Part shown: positions 1-11,149 of the stretch, one piece after another | Layout of the letters: each line of letters opens with the position of its first letter | Numbering within the stretch: the stretch's first letter is position 1 | From: Candida dubliniensis CD36 | Lineage: Eukaryota > Ascomycota > Pichiomycetes > Serinales > Debaryomycetaceae | NCBI RefSeq assembly: GCF_000026945.1 | Contig: NC_012860.1 | Span: forward strand, 1-64,000 | Length of the DNA stretch: 64,000 nucleotides | Reading direction: 5' to 3' | The notes under the pieces: model-generated | The model's database searches: none | Seen by the model: only the letters and a program-made list of their open reading frames with translations | What the model was told of the DNA's origin: nothing | Position numbers and translations under genes: made by a program

Positions 1-535
1 GATCAAGTTGAGAGACAAATAGAGTTGTTTATTTTAATTCAGAGAAGAATCAGTTGTTCATTGTTAAGATCACAGACAGAATTCTGTTGTTTGTTTAGTC
101 GCAAAAGAATCAGCTACAATACAGTTAGAGATACAGTATAGATTTAGAGAGAGCAGTTAATTTGTGATCAAGTCGAGAGACAAATAGAGTTGTTTATTTT
201 AATTCAGAGAAGAATCAAATTTAGTTATTCATAGACAGAATACTGTTGCTCGTTTAGTCACATAAGAACCGGATACAATACAGTTAGAGATGCAATATAG
301 ATTTAGAGAGAACGTCTAGAGCAGTAAATCTATGTTGAGCTTCAGAGACTAACTGAGTTGTTTATTTACTTCCAGGTTGATAAACAAATTGTTTATTTAT
401 TTTAATTCACAAAAGAATCAAATTTAGTTGTTCATTTTTGAGTTCACGGAGTTTGTTTATTTTTGAGTTCACAGATCAAATACTGTTGTTTGTTTAGAAA
501 AATCAGATATATTTCAGTTACCAATACTATTTCAG
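1..535. repeat. Subtelomeric repeat, two ~165-bp units plus degenerate tail
   Basis: Bases about 1-160 and 168-325 are two copies of one unit, sharing a block with GACAAATAGAGTTGTTTATT near its start and one with ATACAGTTAGAGAT near its end. From 325 to 535 shorter fragments of the same words continue (GTTGTTTATT, AGAATCA, GATCCCTTATAG). A degenerate relative lies at about 22260-22520. No coding potential is visible. The position and repeat character suggest telomere-associated DNA, but no canonical 23-bp Candida telomere unit is present here. Confidence 0.6.
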
Positions 536-3205
536 TTACAGATCCCTTATAGCTTGAGAGCAGTTAACCTAGACTCCAATTTATGCTCCGTGAGTTCTGC
601 TCGTAATTGTGTCTCATTGTCAATAACTTCCTACTCTTTCACTCTTCCCAATTTCATTGTCATATTCTTCTCTATTAATCATTTCTCTTGTTATCAATTT
701 TTGAATTATGACAAGTTTAACAGTTTCCTCGACTTCTCCATGAATTGTGATGTTGATTTAACAAACTGACAAATTTGATTCACATTTCAACCAAAGAATT
801 GAAGTAGATGCAACAAGAAGTTATTACTACTCTCCTGTGTGATTGTCTATTTTTGCTGAATGATGTCTTTTCCAATTTTCTAATATTCTGCCAATCTATT
901 CCGGAACACTGAGATATAGCCATTGAATTTAAGCAAGTGCACCAAATTCATGCCTGTGTGATTGTCTTGTCTATTCTTCCCGGACGTTGTTTCTTTTAAT
1001 TGTCAAATCTTCTGCCAATCTGTTTCTGAACACTGCAATATTGCCATTGAATCTATTGAAAGTGCTTTCCTTGAAAAAGAGCATTTTGTCTATTTCTCAA
1101 CAATGCATAATGCATAATACAACTTCTTCTCGTATATTCCCTGGCTAGCCACGAAATCGATAACACTTCAAATTCTTGCAAATATGACTGCATTTCCCTC
1201 CACATGTGCTTTGATTAAGCCAATTGCATTAGATCCCAGATTAGTTTGACACTGAACATTACCAGACTGACAATTTTGATTGACATTTGAACCAAAGAAT
1301 TGAAGTATATGCAACAAGAAGTTATTACTACTCTCCTGTGTGATTGTCTTGTCTATTCTTCCCGGACGTTGTTTGTTTCAATTGTCGAGTCCTCTGCCAA
1401 TCTATTCCAGAACACTGAGATATACCCATTGAATCAATTGAAACTGTCTTTCCTTAAAAAAAAACATTCTATCTTTTTCTCAACAATGAATAGTACAATT
1501 CTTTTTCTTGTCTTGACCGATCATGTTCTGATAGTAACACTTCTTGTAGTAACAAATATTACTGTCTCTCCCCCCAGATGTGCAATTTCAGACCATCTTA
1601 GATTAAGCCAATTGTGTTAGATTTGAGTTTGAACATTGCCAATAAGTTCCATCCTTGCTAAACCATTTCAGAATCCAGCATTCCTAGCTAATATCAGTTC
1701 TGCTTTATTTCAAAGTTTCATGTATTCCGTTTCTCCATTTTCATATCAGTAGTAGCTTTATCATGCCTGTGATAGTGAAGTGACAAAGAAAATAAGAGTA
1801 TTAGTTGATTGTTGTCATTTTTTTTTTTTTTTTGCCAGCTGTAAATGCTCGTCGACTCGCGAATTAGACAACCGGGAGAGTCGTTTCCTAATCCGGAAAA
1901 AAATGTTCTAGCTTAAATAAACATTGTTTTCTGTCTAAATAAACCCTCAAGAGATTTCCCACAGAAGAAAAAATCCCCTTTGATCTTTTTTAAGTCAACA
2001 TTCTTGTAAAAATGAACCTAAATTCTTACAACATCAATAAAATACTCTGCTAGTCCCAGCTCTGATCTGCTCTAAATAGCTCTACATGTTAGCTAGTAGA
2101 CATGCTCTCACCAATAGCTTATTATGATAACACGCACCATAGTCATTGTAGCTGATATCACGTTGCATCATACATATCTGCTCTTGAGACTATTTAAGTA
2201 GCACAATTTATATAGTTCACATACTACTCAATCAAGACACTAGTCGTTAATCCTTGCACTATAACCCTTTGTTGTTTCTCCTGCCACCTTGTTTTCTGAC
2301 GCCGTAATAACTCAGTGAAAAAGAGCGAACCACACACAATATTCTACAAAACCCATCTTAATTGACCTAGCTACCCAACTTTAACCGTCCCATCTCTCCT
2401 GGCTCAGCCTCTGAACTCCTTTAAAGTTATACTCAAATTCGGTATCACTCATAGTTGTTTGTTGTTTACAGATCTACAAAAATCCGGAACCCAGGTCATA
2501 GCAAATACTTTTATTTTTATAAACTTCTCCTCTTCTCCCCCTCTTTACTTGCACAAATCATGAAACTTTTAAAAACCAACGTTCCATTGACTCTTCTTGT
2601 TAATTGTTTTGCTTTTCTTCTTCTCTGCTATAACTTCTATCTCCAAGTCTGATTTCATCTTCTAATCTTCATTGTTCCTTGTTCAGTGATTCTTTGTTTA
2701 ATTTTGTTAACAAATTTCAACCCAACCCTGAACTTCAAGTAACTTTTCTCTCAGATTTTTTGTCAAGTTGACGCCAAATCTTTTTTCTCGCCCGGGATTT
2801 ATCCCCCTTTTTTGCCCTCCCTTAAATCCGGGAATTACAAAAACCACTCTGAAAGCTAGACACGACATTCTGGGAATTACAAAAAAAGTCGCGCGACATG
2901 TTTTTCCCATACAAATGACCATGTTTTTGTAATTCCCAAAAAAAATCTATTTCTCCTCATATCTCTACACACACTGCTCCGATCACTCTCAAACCAAGTG
3001 CATTGAATTTCTACACACCAAAACCACCTACACACACCTCCACACCTCCTAATAACTGGTACTTTTTGTTCTGGTAAGTTTTTGTAATTCCCATTTGTAA
3101 TTCCCAAAATTCCTTGTAATTCCCAAATCGCGCACTAACAAAATTCGCACCAAAAAAAAATTTTGTAGTTCCCAAATCACGTTTCCATACGTATGTAGAT
3201 ATACA
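535..3205. repeat. Composite subtelomeric block, copy 1
   Basis: About 540-1830 is repeated with scattered substitutions and indels at 3340-4290. About 2770-3205 is repeated at 4300-4720. The middle (about 1830-2760) is present only in this copy and includes the 3' stub of the OB-like gene family. Short ORFs in both copies (554-769 here and a counterpart near 3360-3550) are parallel only because the DNA is duplicated. They have no recognisable domain and I do not call them genes. Beyond the repeats and the stub nothing is seen in 535-3205. Confidence 0.6.
1885..1990 (+). pseudogene. 3' stub of the subtelomeric OB-like gene family
   Basis: GTCGTTTCCTAATCCGGAAA at about 1889-1908 and the A/T-rich sequence after it (TAAATAAACATTGTTTTCTGTCTA, then CCC and A-runs) closely match the last codons and 3' flank of the gene at 9833-10760. 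They encode the family's C-terminal S-F-P-N-P-E-K signature. Everything upstream is missing, so this is a truncated remnant carried inside the repeat block. Confidence 0.6.
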
Positions 3206-3339
3206 AATCATAGTTGTTTGTTTCAATTCACAGAAGAATCCAATTCATTTTCTCTTTTTTATGTTAACAGACAGAATACCATTGTTTGTCTAGTCACAGA
3301 AGAATCAGATACTAGACAGTTACCAATAATATTTCAGTT

Positions 3340-4800
3340 GCAGATCCCTTATAGCGTTAGAGCAGTTAATCTAGACTTCAATTTATGCTTCGTTAGTTCT
3401 GCTCGTAATTGTGTCTCATTGTCAATAACTTCCTACTCTTTCACTCTTCCCAATTTCATTGTCATATTCTTCTCTATCGATCATTCATCGTGTTATCAAT
3501 TTTTAGTTATGACAAATCTAACAGTTTCCCAACTTCTCCATGTATTGTGATATTGATTTAACAAACTGACAAATTTGATTCACATTTCAACCAAAGAATT
3601 GAAGTAGATGCAACAAGTAGTTATTACTACTCTCCTGTGTGATTGTCTATTTTTGCTGAATGATGTCTTTTCCAATTTTCTAATATTCTGCCAATCTATT
3701 CCTGAACACTCAAATATAGCCATTGAATTTAAGCAAGTGCACCAAACAAACAACAAGTAGTTATCATTACTCTCCTGTGTGATTTTCTTGTCTATTTTCC
3801 CCGGACGTTGTTTCTTTCAATTGTCGAATCTTCTGCCAATCTATTCCAGAGCATTGAGATATACCCATTGAATTGATTGAAACTGTCTTCCTTGAAAAAA
3901 AAAAAAAACATTCTATCTTTTTCTCAACAATGAATAGCACAACTTCTTTTCTTGTCTTGATCATGTTCTGAAACGAAATCAGCAACACTTTAGATCCTTG
4001 AAAACTTCTCGGCAATATGACTGCCTCTCCCTCCACATGTGCTTTGATTAAACCAATTGTGTTAGATGTTGAACATTGCTAATGAGAGTTCCATCGTTGC
4101 TAATTTTCCAACTGTTTAAATCATTTCAGAAATCAATATTTCTAGGTTTCATATATTCCATTTCTCCATTTTTATATCAGTAGTAGCTTTATCATGTCTG
4201 TGATAGTGAAGTGACAATGAAGATAATAAGAAAATTAGTTGTTTGATTGTTGTCATTTTATTTTTTTCTTGCCAGCTGTAAATGTTTGTCGACACGTGAG
4301 GTAAATCTTTTTTCTCGCCCCGGATTTATCCCCCTTTTTTGCCCTCCCTTAAATCCGGGAATTACAAAAACCACTCTGAAAGCTGCGCACGACATTCTGG
4401 GAATTACAAAAAAAGTCGCGCGACATGTTTTTCCCATACAAATGACCATGTTTTTGTAATTCCCAAAAAAATCTATTTCTGTTCATATCTCTACACACAC
4501 TGCTCCGATCACTCTCAAACCAGGTGCATTGAATTTCTACACACGAAAACCACCTACACACCCCTTGACACCTCCTAAGAACTGGTACTTTTTGTTCTGG
4601 TAAATCTTTGTAATTCCCATTTGTAATTCCCAAAATTCCTTGTAATTCCCAAATCGCGCACTAACAAAATTCGCACCAAAAAAAAATTTTGTAGTTCCCA
4701 AATCACTTTTCCATACGTATGTAATTCCCAAATCGCGCACTAACAAAATTCGCACCAAAAAAAAATTTTGTAGTTCCCAAATCACGTTTCCATACGTATG
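3340..4800. repeat. Composite subtelomeric block, copy 2
   Basis: This is the second copy of the 535-3205 block, shorter because the copy-1 interval 1830-2760 is absent. It ends in an array of TTTGTAATTCCCA words, with inverted GGGAATTACAAAAA words at its left edge. No gene is supported. From about 4800 to 5095 the sequence GGTACCCTTACC...TTATAAAGTGCTAA resembles the block duplicated at 12239-12545, so repeat modules are shared between sites. Confidence 0.6.
4642..4799. repeat. Tandem duplication, 2 x 79 bp
   Basis: Positions 4642-4720 and 4721-4799 are two head-to-tail copies, each starting GTAATTCCCAAATCGCGCAC and ending near CCATACGTAT. They differ at one or a few bases. A single copy occurs at about 3115-3200. 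Confidence 0.75.
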
Positions 4801-5094
4801 GACGCTTCTACAGATGATATAGATTGTTCTGGTACCCTTACCTTTACTATACAACCAATATTGGGCGAGTTATAAAGTGCTAAAAAAGATGACGCATGTC
4901 ACCTTCCTAACAAAATTCTATATATCTGAAGCCTTGTCAGTGCGCATAGATTAAGATTGCAAAATATCGGCCATTTTTTTTAGCCAGCCATTTGTTCCAG
5001 CTAGTTATTTTTTCTACGCTCCAAAAAAAAAAAAAATTTTTTATCATTTCTTCGTCCAACCATCTATCCATCCGTACGTCCTCCCCACCACCAA

Positions 5095-5645
5095 CATGTC
5101 CTGTCATAGCTCATACCCGTTGTCTTAGATTAGTCACGTTGCCTATTTTGTCATCCCGTCTTTGTTGTGCTACATCTTCACATGTCTGTGTTACTCAGTT
5201 TGTCTTAAATTATTCAACTTGTCCCTATTTCCCTCCAGATTAATCGGCATGTCTTTGTTAGTCAACTCGTCCTAGTTGTTACGTCTTTGCCTCCTCCCTG
5301 TTATGACTTGTCGTTGAATATCTTGAGTTTTGTCATTCGTTCTTGAATTATCACCTTGTCTTCCATGTCCCGTTTTTGTCACTTGCCTTAGATTACTTGT
5401 GTTTATCTTGACATGTCTCAGATTAATCAAGTTGCCTTTGTCATGACTTGTCCCCACTTGTCTTCCATTAGTCAACTTGTGTTTGCCCCGTATTTGCCAT
5501 AACTTGTCGATAACTTTCTCAGATTAATCAAATTGTCCTTGTTGTCACTTCTTTGCCCACTCTCTGTTGTCACTTGTCCTAGATTAGTCAACTTCTTCTT
5601 GTTCAACTTGTTCTTGTTCATCTTGTATTCGTCTTACACACATTG
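5095..5645. repeat. Degenerate pyrimidine-rich minisatellite
   Basis: The words CTTGTCCTAGATTAGTCAAC, CTCAGATTAATCAA and TGTCACTTGTC recur in diverged form about every 25-60 bases from about 5095 to 5640, giving a strongly C/T-biased top strand. The array stops at the helicase stop codon (5652). Open frames through it are by-products of the repeat. Confidence 0.5.
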
Positions 5646-5651
5646 TACATC

Positions 5652-8600
5652 CTATTTCTTATCCTTCAACTCCTTATACACCAGAACCAATATATGTTGA
5701 TACAACCCTACCACCTGTGAACGCATCATAGCACGCATCCAATGATTAAACACTTGCATATCTCCCCTAAACCGTCTACATCTTGCATCAACGAACACAG
5801 TATAGAAATACAACAACGTCTTGTTCCCACATTCTCGACATACATTTTCCCTGGGTACCTCAAAGTACGTCTCCATAGCATGCTTCTCCCATTCCTGACC
5901 AGCAATTTGCACAGCACTCCCAGTCGATTCAGCTCCTAAAACTTTAAGCATCCACTCCTCCGGTTCAAATTTATTAATCTTCGACAAAACTCGTGCATAC
6001 GTTTCATTCAAAATGTCTCTTCTACTATTCAACTTCAACCCAGTATCATCCAAAAACAGACACACCAAAAGTTTCTCATCATAGGCTTGAATCATCTTGT
6101 CCATACTGCACAACCTCACAAACTTCATCCCCGCTCATTCCTCCTAATATAATCCTGCAAGCTAGACTTTGATGCACAACCTTATATCGCTCGCAACAGT
6201 TTCTCGAACACTCCTCATCATTCATAAAACACCAATCACACACCCCTTCAACCCTCACAACCGGATTACCTTCTAACGTCGTTTTATAGAACTTGAACCA
6301 TAAATGAAGATTGTCAATACTAATAAATGTATACTTTTTGTCAAGCTCTTCCAATTTCCTCTTTGCCTGTTCTAGGTCACTCTCCTGCTCTTGTGCACTC
6401 TCTTCTACTCGCCGTCTCTTAAATGCAGCCCCCAGCGCCTGCACCATTACTTTAACAATATCCCTTGTTTCACCATGTGTGTTCAGCACCCCACAACAGT
6501 TAAAATGCCCATCCCATTTTAACAGGTAAAACTGACAAATTTGTTTCTTAATGCACTCACCAACATCAACACTCTCATCATACCCACCGTCTCGATCACC
6601 ACTGAGAAATAAAACATACAGCGGCTTGCTTCTAAGTCTACCTATGACTTGAATAACTTCCGGAACCGTTGCCAATCTGTCTAATCTTCGATATATCCAA
6701 GCCTACCGAAGCAGCTTTCGTGGCAAGTATAATCCGTGTCCTACTAATCTGCTTGTGAGCCAACGCAATGTCACTAGTTTCAGAACTGATGCTCACACTG
6801 TTCGGGAAAATATCACCAAACTCTCTAAGCGTCGCGAGGCAGCTAAAATAAACGAAAATGATCCTCTCGGAATAGCTCTCTAAAAACTGTTCAACAACAC
6901 CAACCAAACAACCAACCCTCTTCTCATCATCACTCACAAATTTCGACTCAATATAAACATTCCGGTTCGGCTCACTGACAACCGCATTATATAGCTTCGG
7001 CGACAACAACTTTTCTTCCATCACAGATGCAAAATTCTGCGGCAACGTCGCACCCAAACTAATAACCTTTTTGAATGATCGTAATATCAGGTACTTGATT
7101 CTAGATAATTCGCGAAATTCGCGCTCCTCTAACAAGACCTGGGCTTCGTCTAAAACCAACAAAAACAACTCACCCGAATTTCCATAGCTTTGTCTGAAAT
7201 TCAAAAAAAAATCCTTCACATGTGTCTTGGTAAGACTCTCAATCGTACCCACAATCAAATCAATACTATCATCAAACGCATCTAGATGCTTCACATTCAA
7301 TACATTAACAAACTTTGACATCCGTTTCTCAAACTCAACAGCAACAACATTATACGGCAACACCAAAAAACTCACCTTCCGTTTACCACCTTCTCTTCTA
7401 TATTTCATCTTATACGCAACTATAGCAATCAAGAAAATAAATGTCTTGCCAAACCCCGTGGGCGCTATAATAGCACGACTCAATGTACCCGACAAACACA
7501 CATCCATAATCAACTTTTCTTGATGTATATCTTTCTCCTCATACCCACACGCCTTCTTGGCAGCATCAATATCCTCAAGCTCCAAACCTTCACCACCACC
7601 ACCATCGTGAACCAGCTCCACACTTGACATCTTCTCACAATTCTGATCAACATCAATACCAATATACTTCTGATAGAGACCAAAAAACTTCAGCATAAAC
7701 ATCAGAATACTCACGCTGTGATGACGATCCCATCCTCCTGTATTGCCGTATACATTATCAGCAGTTCGCCAGTGGTGACCTTGAACTTTTTCAACTAGAT
7801 GGGTAAGCAGACTCATGTCGATATAATACCGGACCATATACGAGATGGCCTGCCTGAGGTATCTCATTTTGATCACAAACTTGAGATCCTCATTGGTTAG
7901 CTTGGCAACTTTTCTGTAATAATGGTCATTGTGGACAAGGGTGTTGTTGGACAACAGGAATAGATACACACGATGGAAATCAACGGTCGTTTCATCAAGG
8001 TTAGGCATCAAAATATTCAAAAACAAAGGCTTCAACATGAGACAGTGTGCAATAACTAATTTGGTCACCACCAGCGAATAGTATCTTTCCCTAATATCAA
8101 ACTTTCTGTTTTTACCAAAAGTCGTAATCACCGAAATACATCCATTGCGGAAAACAACATTCCTATCGGCAAACTGGGCAGCAGAAATATTGATTAGACG
8201 TAGCTCCAGCCCCCGGAACGTATTAGCTGAGCTCAAATAGACAATTATAAATAACAACTTTGTCATCTCGTCTATTGTCTCGACAACCTTATCGTTAACC
8301 CACGTCAGCGTGCTTTTGGTGAAGAATTTATTGTCCTGAATGTTCGACACAAGTCCAACATTCCCATAATCCGGTTTGTTCACATTCAAAAAATGGCTGT
8401 ATGCATCGTCCATGCTTCGCTCTTGCTCAAGCATTTCACATATGCACCGGAAGTTCTCGCGGTAACTGAAAACAGCATTGGTATAGACCTTTTGAATATA
8501 CGTCTTGTCCACGGTGACATCTTCAACATGCACAACCCCGTCCTTGAACGACTGGACTCTAAGTGCTGGCATTTGTACCAACTCATCGTATAACCGGCCA

Positions 8601-9718
8601 TAAAGCGACTCAAGAAAGGCAAACAACCCAACAGCCGTGGGGCGATTGACAAATACCGCAAACTCTGCCTCACTCAACTCAAGGTACAAGCTAACCTTAA
8701 CCATGTACTTGATGGCATCGAGAATTCGCGACATATAACTTGTCGAATAATACTGGTTTGTCTGGAAATTGAATAAAACTGGCGCAATCAAGACCTGGCA
8801 CAACGTGCACCCTTCATCAAAACACTGCGCCTTGATAAATTTCGTAATGTCACCGGCCAACATCTCGGTGTCCTGGCCACAATCGACTTCAAACCTCTCT
8901 CTGACATCTGCACAATACTCCAACCCACTGCTGGCTCTCAACAACGACAAAAACCGGCCAAAATGTTTGCCATACAGCATAATCGTGTTTTTTTGCAACC
9001 GTCTGATAAACCGATCATCACCATCTCTAAACGCAACACTCGCACCAGTATACGTTGCAACCCTGGCATCCCCCTTGATTTTCTCATAACAAAACTCAAA
9101 CACCCGGCGGCCCTGCTCCATCATCTCCCCAGTCACCAGCTTGTCATACATCTCGTCGCCATACTCAACATCACCAAAAAATTGGGTAATCACCGACCCA
9201 CGCGACAAAACCGGCTGGCTCCCAAAATTGGGCCGCATGTCAAAGTTGCTTCCCGTGACCTCAACCTTCAGGGCATACACAATAACATACCGTTGACCAC
9301 CAAGCGCAACTTTTGTCCCCATAACCGGAACACCATCAACCTCCATTTGAGTAGGGGTGACAATATTGAACAAGTCGGCATTGTGGAGCCGAACATTGCC
9401 CTCTAATGGGTTCAACCATCTGCCCCCTAATTTCTTAACCACCTTCTTGTTCCTCTTTCTGTATTCAGTACCACACAAAACAATTTTATTGCTACCACTT
9501 TGCTCCTCAATAATGAAACCGTAGTAGTACAAGGTGTGAGGTCCAAGTCGAAAAAAGTCATTCGTGACATGAAGATTGTACAACATGTTGCGTGCTGCTT
9601 CAGGCTCAATAACTGGTTCAGACTCCTCCTCTTCAGCCCACTCCTCATCACTATCTTCAAACACGTCGTCTTCTAAGTACTCTAAAAGCGCTTCGGTTGG
9701 TTCGTAATCTGTATCCAT
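5652..9718 (-). pseudogene. Telomere-linked RecQ-type helicase, two frameshifts
   Basis: The ATG is at 9718-9716 and the first frame runs 1026 codons. It holds an acidic N-terminus, a region with F-R-G-L-E-L-R (about residue 499) and G-H-H-W-R-T-A-D-N-V-Y-G (about 650), Walker A A-P-T-G-F-G-K-T (about 755), a D-E-A-Q box (about 856) and motif V-like A-T-K-A-A-S-V-G-L-D. Motif VI (Q-V-I-G-R-L-R) lies in another frame at 6079-6675, and a Cys-rich tail in a third at 5652-6128. The shifts are near 6672 and between 6079 and 6135. This layout matches fungal telomere-linked helicases, where an N-terminal tyrosine-recombinase-like domain precedes a RecQ core. That assignment is family knowledge plus inference. 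Each fragment is otherwise long and open, so decay is recent, or the shifts are assembly errors. A shared 114-bp gap separates it from the divergent gene at 9833. Confidence 0.75.
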
Positions 9719-9832
9719 TTTACTATAGAATCATCTACTATCATAATTAAAAAAAAAATTTCTACTAAAAACCGCCTTGAAAAAAAAAAAAAAAACCACG
9801 CCAACTCTTCTTCTTATTCTTCCTCAACTAAC
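9719..9832. promoter_or_regulatory. Shared divergent promoter region
   Basis: Only 114 bases separate the helicase ATG (minus) from the ATG at 9833 (plus). The gap holds two A-runs (about 9749 and 9780-9794) typical of nucleosome-poor yeast promoters. Both genes would have to share it. No specific operator is recognised. Confidence 0.5.
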
Positions 9833-10760
9833 ATGAATCAGATCACTCCAGTTTCAGCAATAGGGTTGGGGCTTGTGGGTTCAACAGTAAAAGTTCGTGG
9901 TACTATGTACTACTACAAAACAATACATGCCCAGCAGTTTACTCACTTTATCATATTCATCAATGACAATACCAATGCTCAAACACAAAATGTCGACAGT
10001 GAACCAGTCCCACAAGGAGTTAAAGTCAACCCCTGCCATATGCTCAAAATCGCAATGTTTCAAAGATTCGGGTCCATGTTTGTTGAGGCATGGAATACTT
10101 TTGTAAAGAAAAACCCAAGCTTCAAAAACAAAATTGATCCACAAAAAGTATTGCAAAAAGACTGTGGTGCATTCGACGGAACCGTCGACGTAGAAGTAGT
10201 GGGAAAAGTGTTTGGTAAAACATCAAATCTTGTTTATGTTGGAGCTAAACAATTAGAACTTCACCCTGCAAAGCTACAAGCTCAACCTGTGGCTTCGTCA
10301 TCACAGCCTGATGAAACCGACATTTACGATATTGAATTCAGTGACGACGACGACCAACAAGTTCCCTCAACATTGCCTTCGTCTGTCCCAAGTCAACCTC
10401 CAGCGAAAAAAATTGAAACCCACCCACGGGTTCAACATCACACCAGAATCAACAACCTTGCTGGGTGTCTACAAAATCACAAAGATTGTTCCAAAAGAGA
10501 TTTCTCAAATTCTCATCAGAGAAAAAAACACCATTGTCGGGTACCGACATGTGACTGTTTATTTGTCAGACGACTACAACCATGGCTCGGTTACTTTGAA
10601 TCCACAAGACGTTGAAAAGATGCTTGAAAAACATCGTGACGAAACCTGGCAAACCAAATTGAACGATTTAATCAACAAAATCGCCCCTATTGAATTAGTT
10701 GTAAAGAAAACCGGCGAGTGCTGGTATTGGTCGTTTCCTAATCCGGAAAAATTGTTATAG
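9833..10760 (+). CDS. Subtelomeric OB-like family protein, one frameshift
   Basis: I recognise no named family. The first frame (ATG 9833) encodes an N-terminal half with V-G-S-T-V-K-V-R-G-T-M-Y-Y-Y-K and G-K-V-F-G...L-V-Y-V-G, a beta-rich pattern that could be an OB fold. A D-I-Y-D-I-E-F-S-D-D-D-D acidic stretch and a P-P-A-K-K tract follow. Codons then continue in the next frame to a stop at 10760. The C-terminal half has L-N-P-Q-D-V-E-K-M-L and C-W-Y-W-S-F-P-N-P. The switch coincides with a seven-A run at 10406-10412; with six, the frames join, and the diverged paralogue at 20815-21560 shows the joined order. It may therefore be an assembly error, a recent mutation or slippage. Divergent transcription from the helicase suggests a functional pair, possibly a helicase with a single-strand-binding partner (inference). 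Confidence 0.6.
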
Positions 10761-11149
10761 ATTGAATATATATTGTTTTTGTGTCTAGAAAAAAACCCTT
10801 AAGGGTCTTTATGCAGCAAAAAAAAAACCCCTGATGTTTCGGTACTTGACAGTAGAAAAAACAGTGTTAATACTGATAACCAGCAAATATAACGGTATTA
10901 CATTGGATATAATGAGTTCTTTCGTTCTTCTAAACTAATATAAAACTATGTAAATGTAATTAGAACAAATATAAAGAATATCACCAAACAGTACTCCTAA
11001 CAATCTCTAAGAAACTTTTTTGGGGCAACTTTCTTGTCAAAAATGAACTTAAAATTGCTGCCACCAACTGTATAGTATGCACCTATTCATGTGCCACTAT
11101 CAACAATACAACAAAAGATGTAGCTTTTAAGAATATGTGCCCTCTAAAT
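10761..11149. other. Gene-free AT-rich interval
   Basis: This is the 3' flank of the OB-like gene. Its first 60 bases resemble 1905-1990. The rest is AT-rich with no ORF, repeat or RNA I can support. Confidence 0.5.

Noticed and set aside
554..3550. Short ORFs duplicated at 554-769 and about 3358-3550
   Set aside because: Similarity reflects DNA duplication of the repeat block; the upstream and downstream limits differ and the composition is repeat-like.
1..5650. TLO-family telomeric gene
   Set aside because: No Med2-type N-terminal domain is found in any frame of the subtelomeric part.
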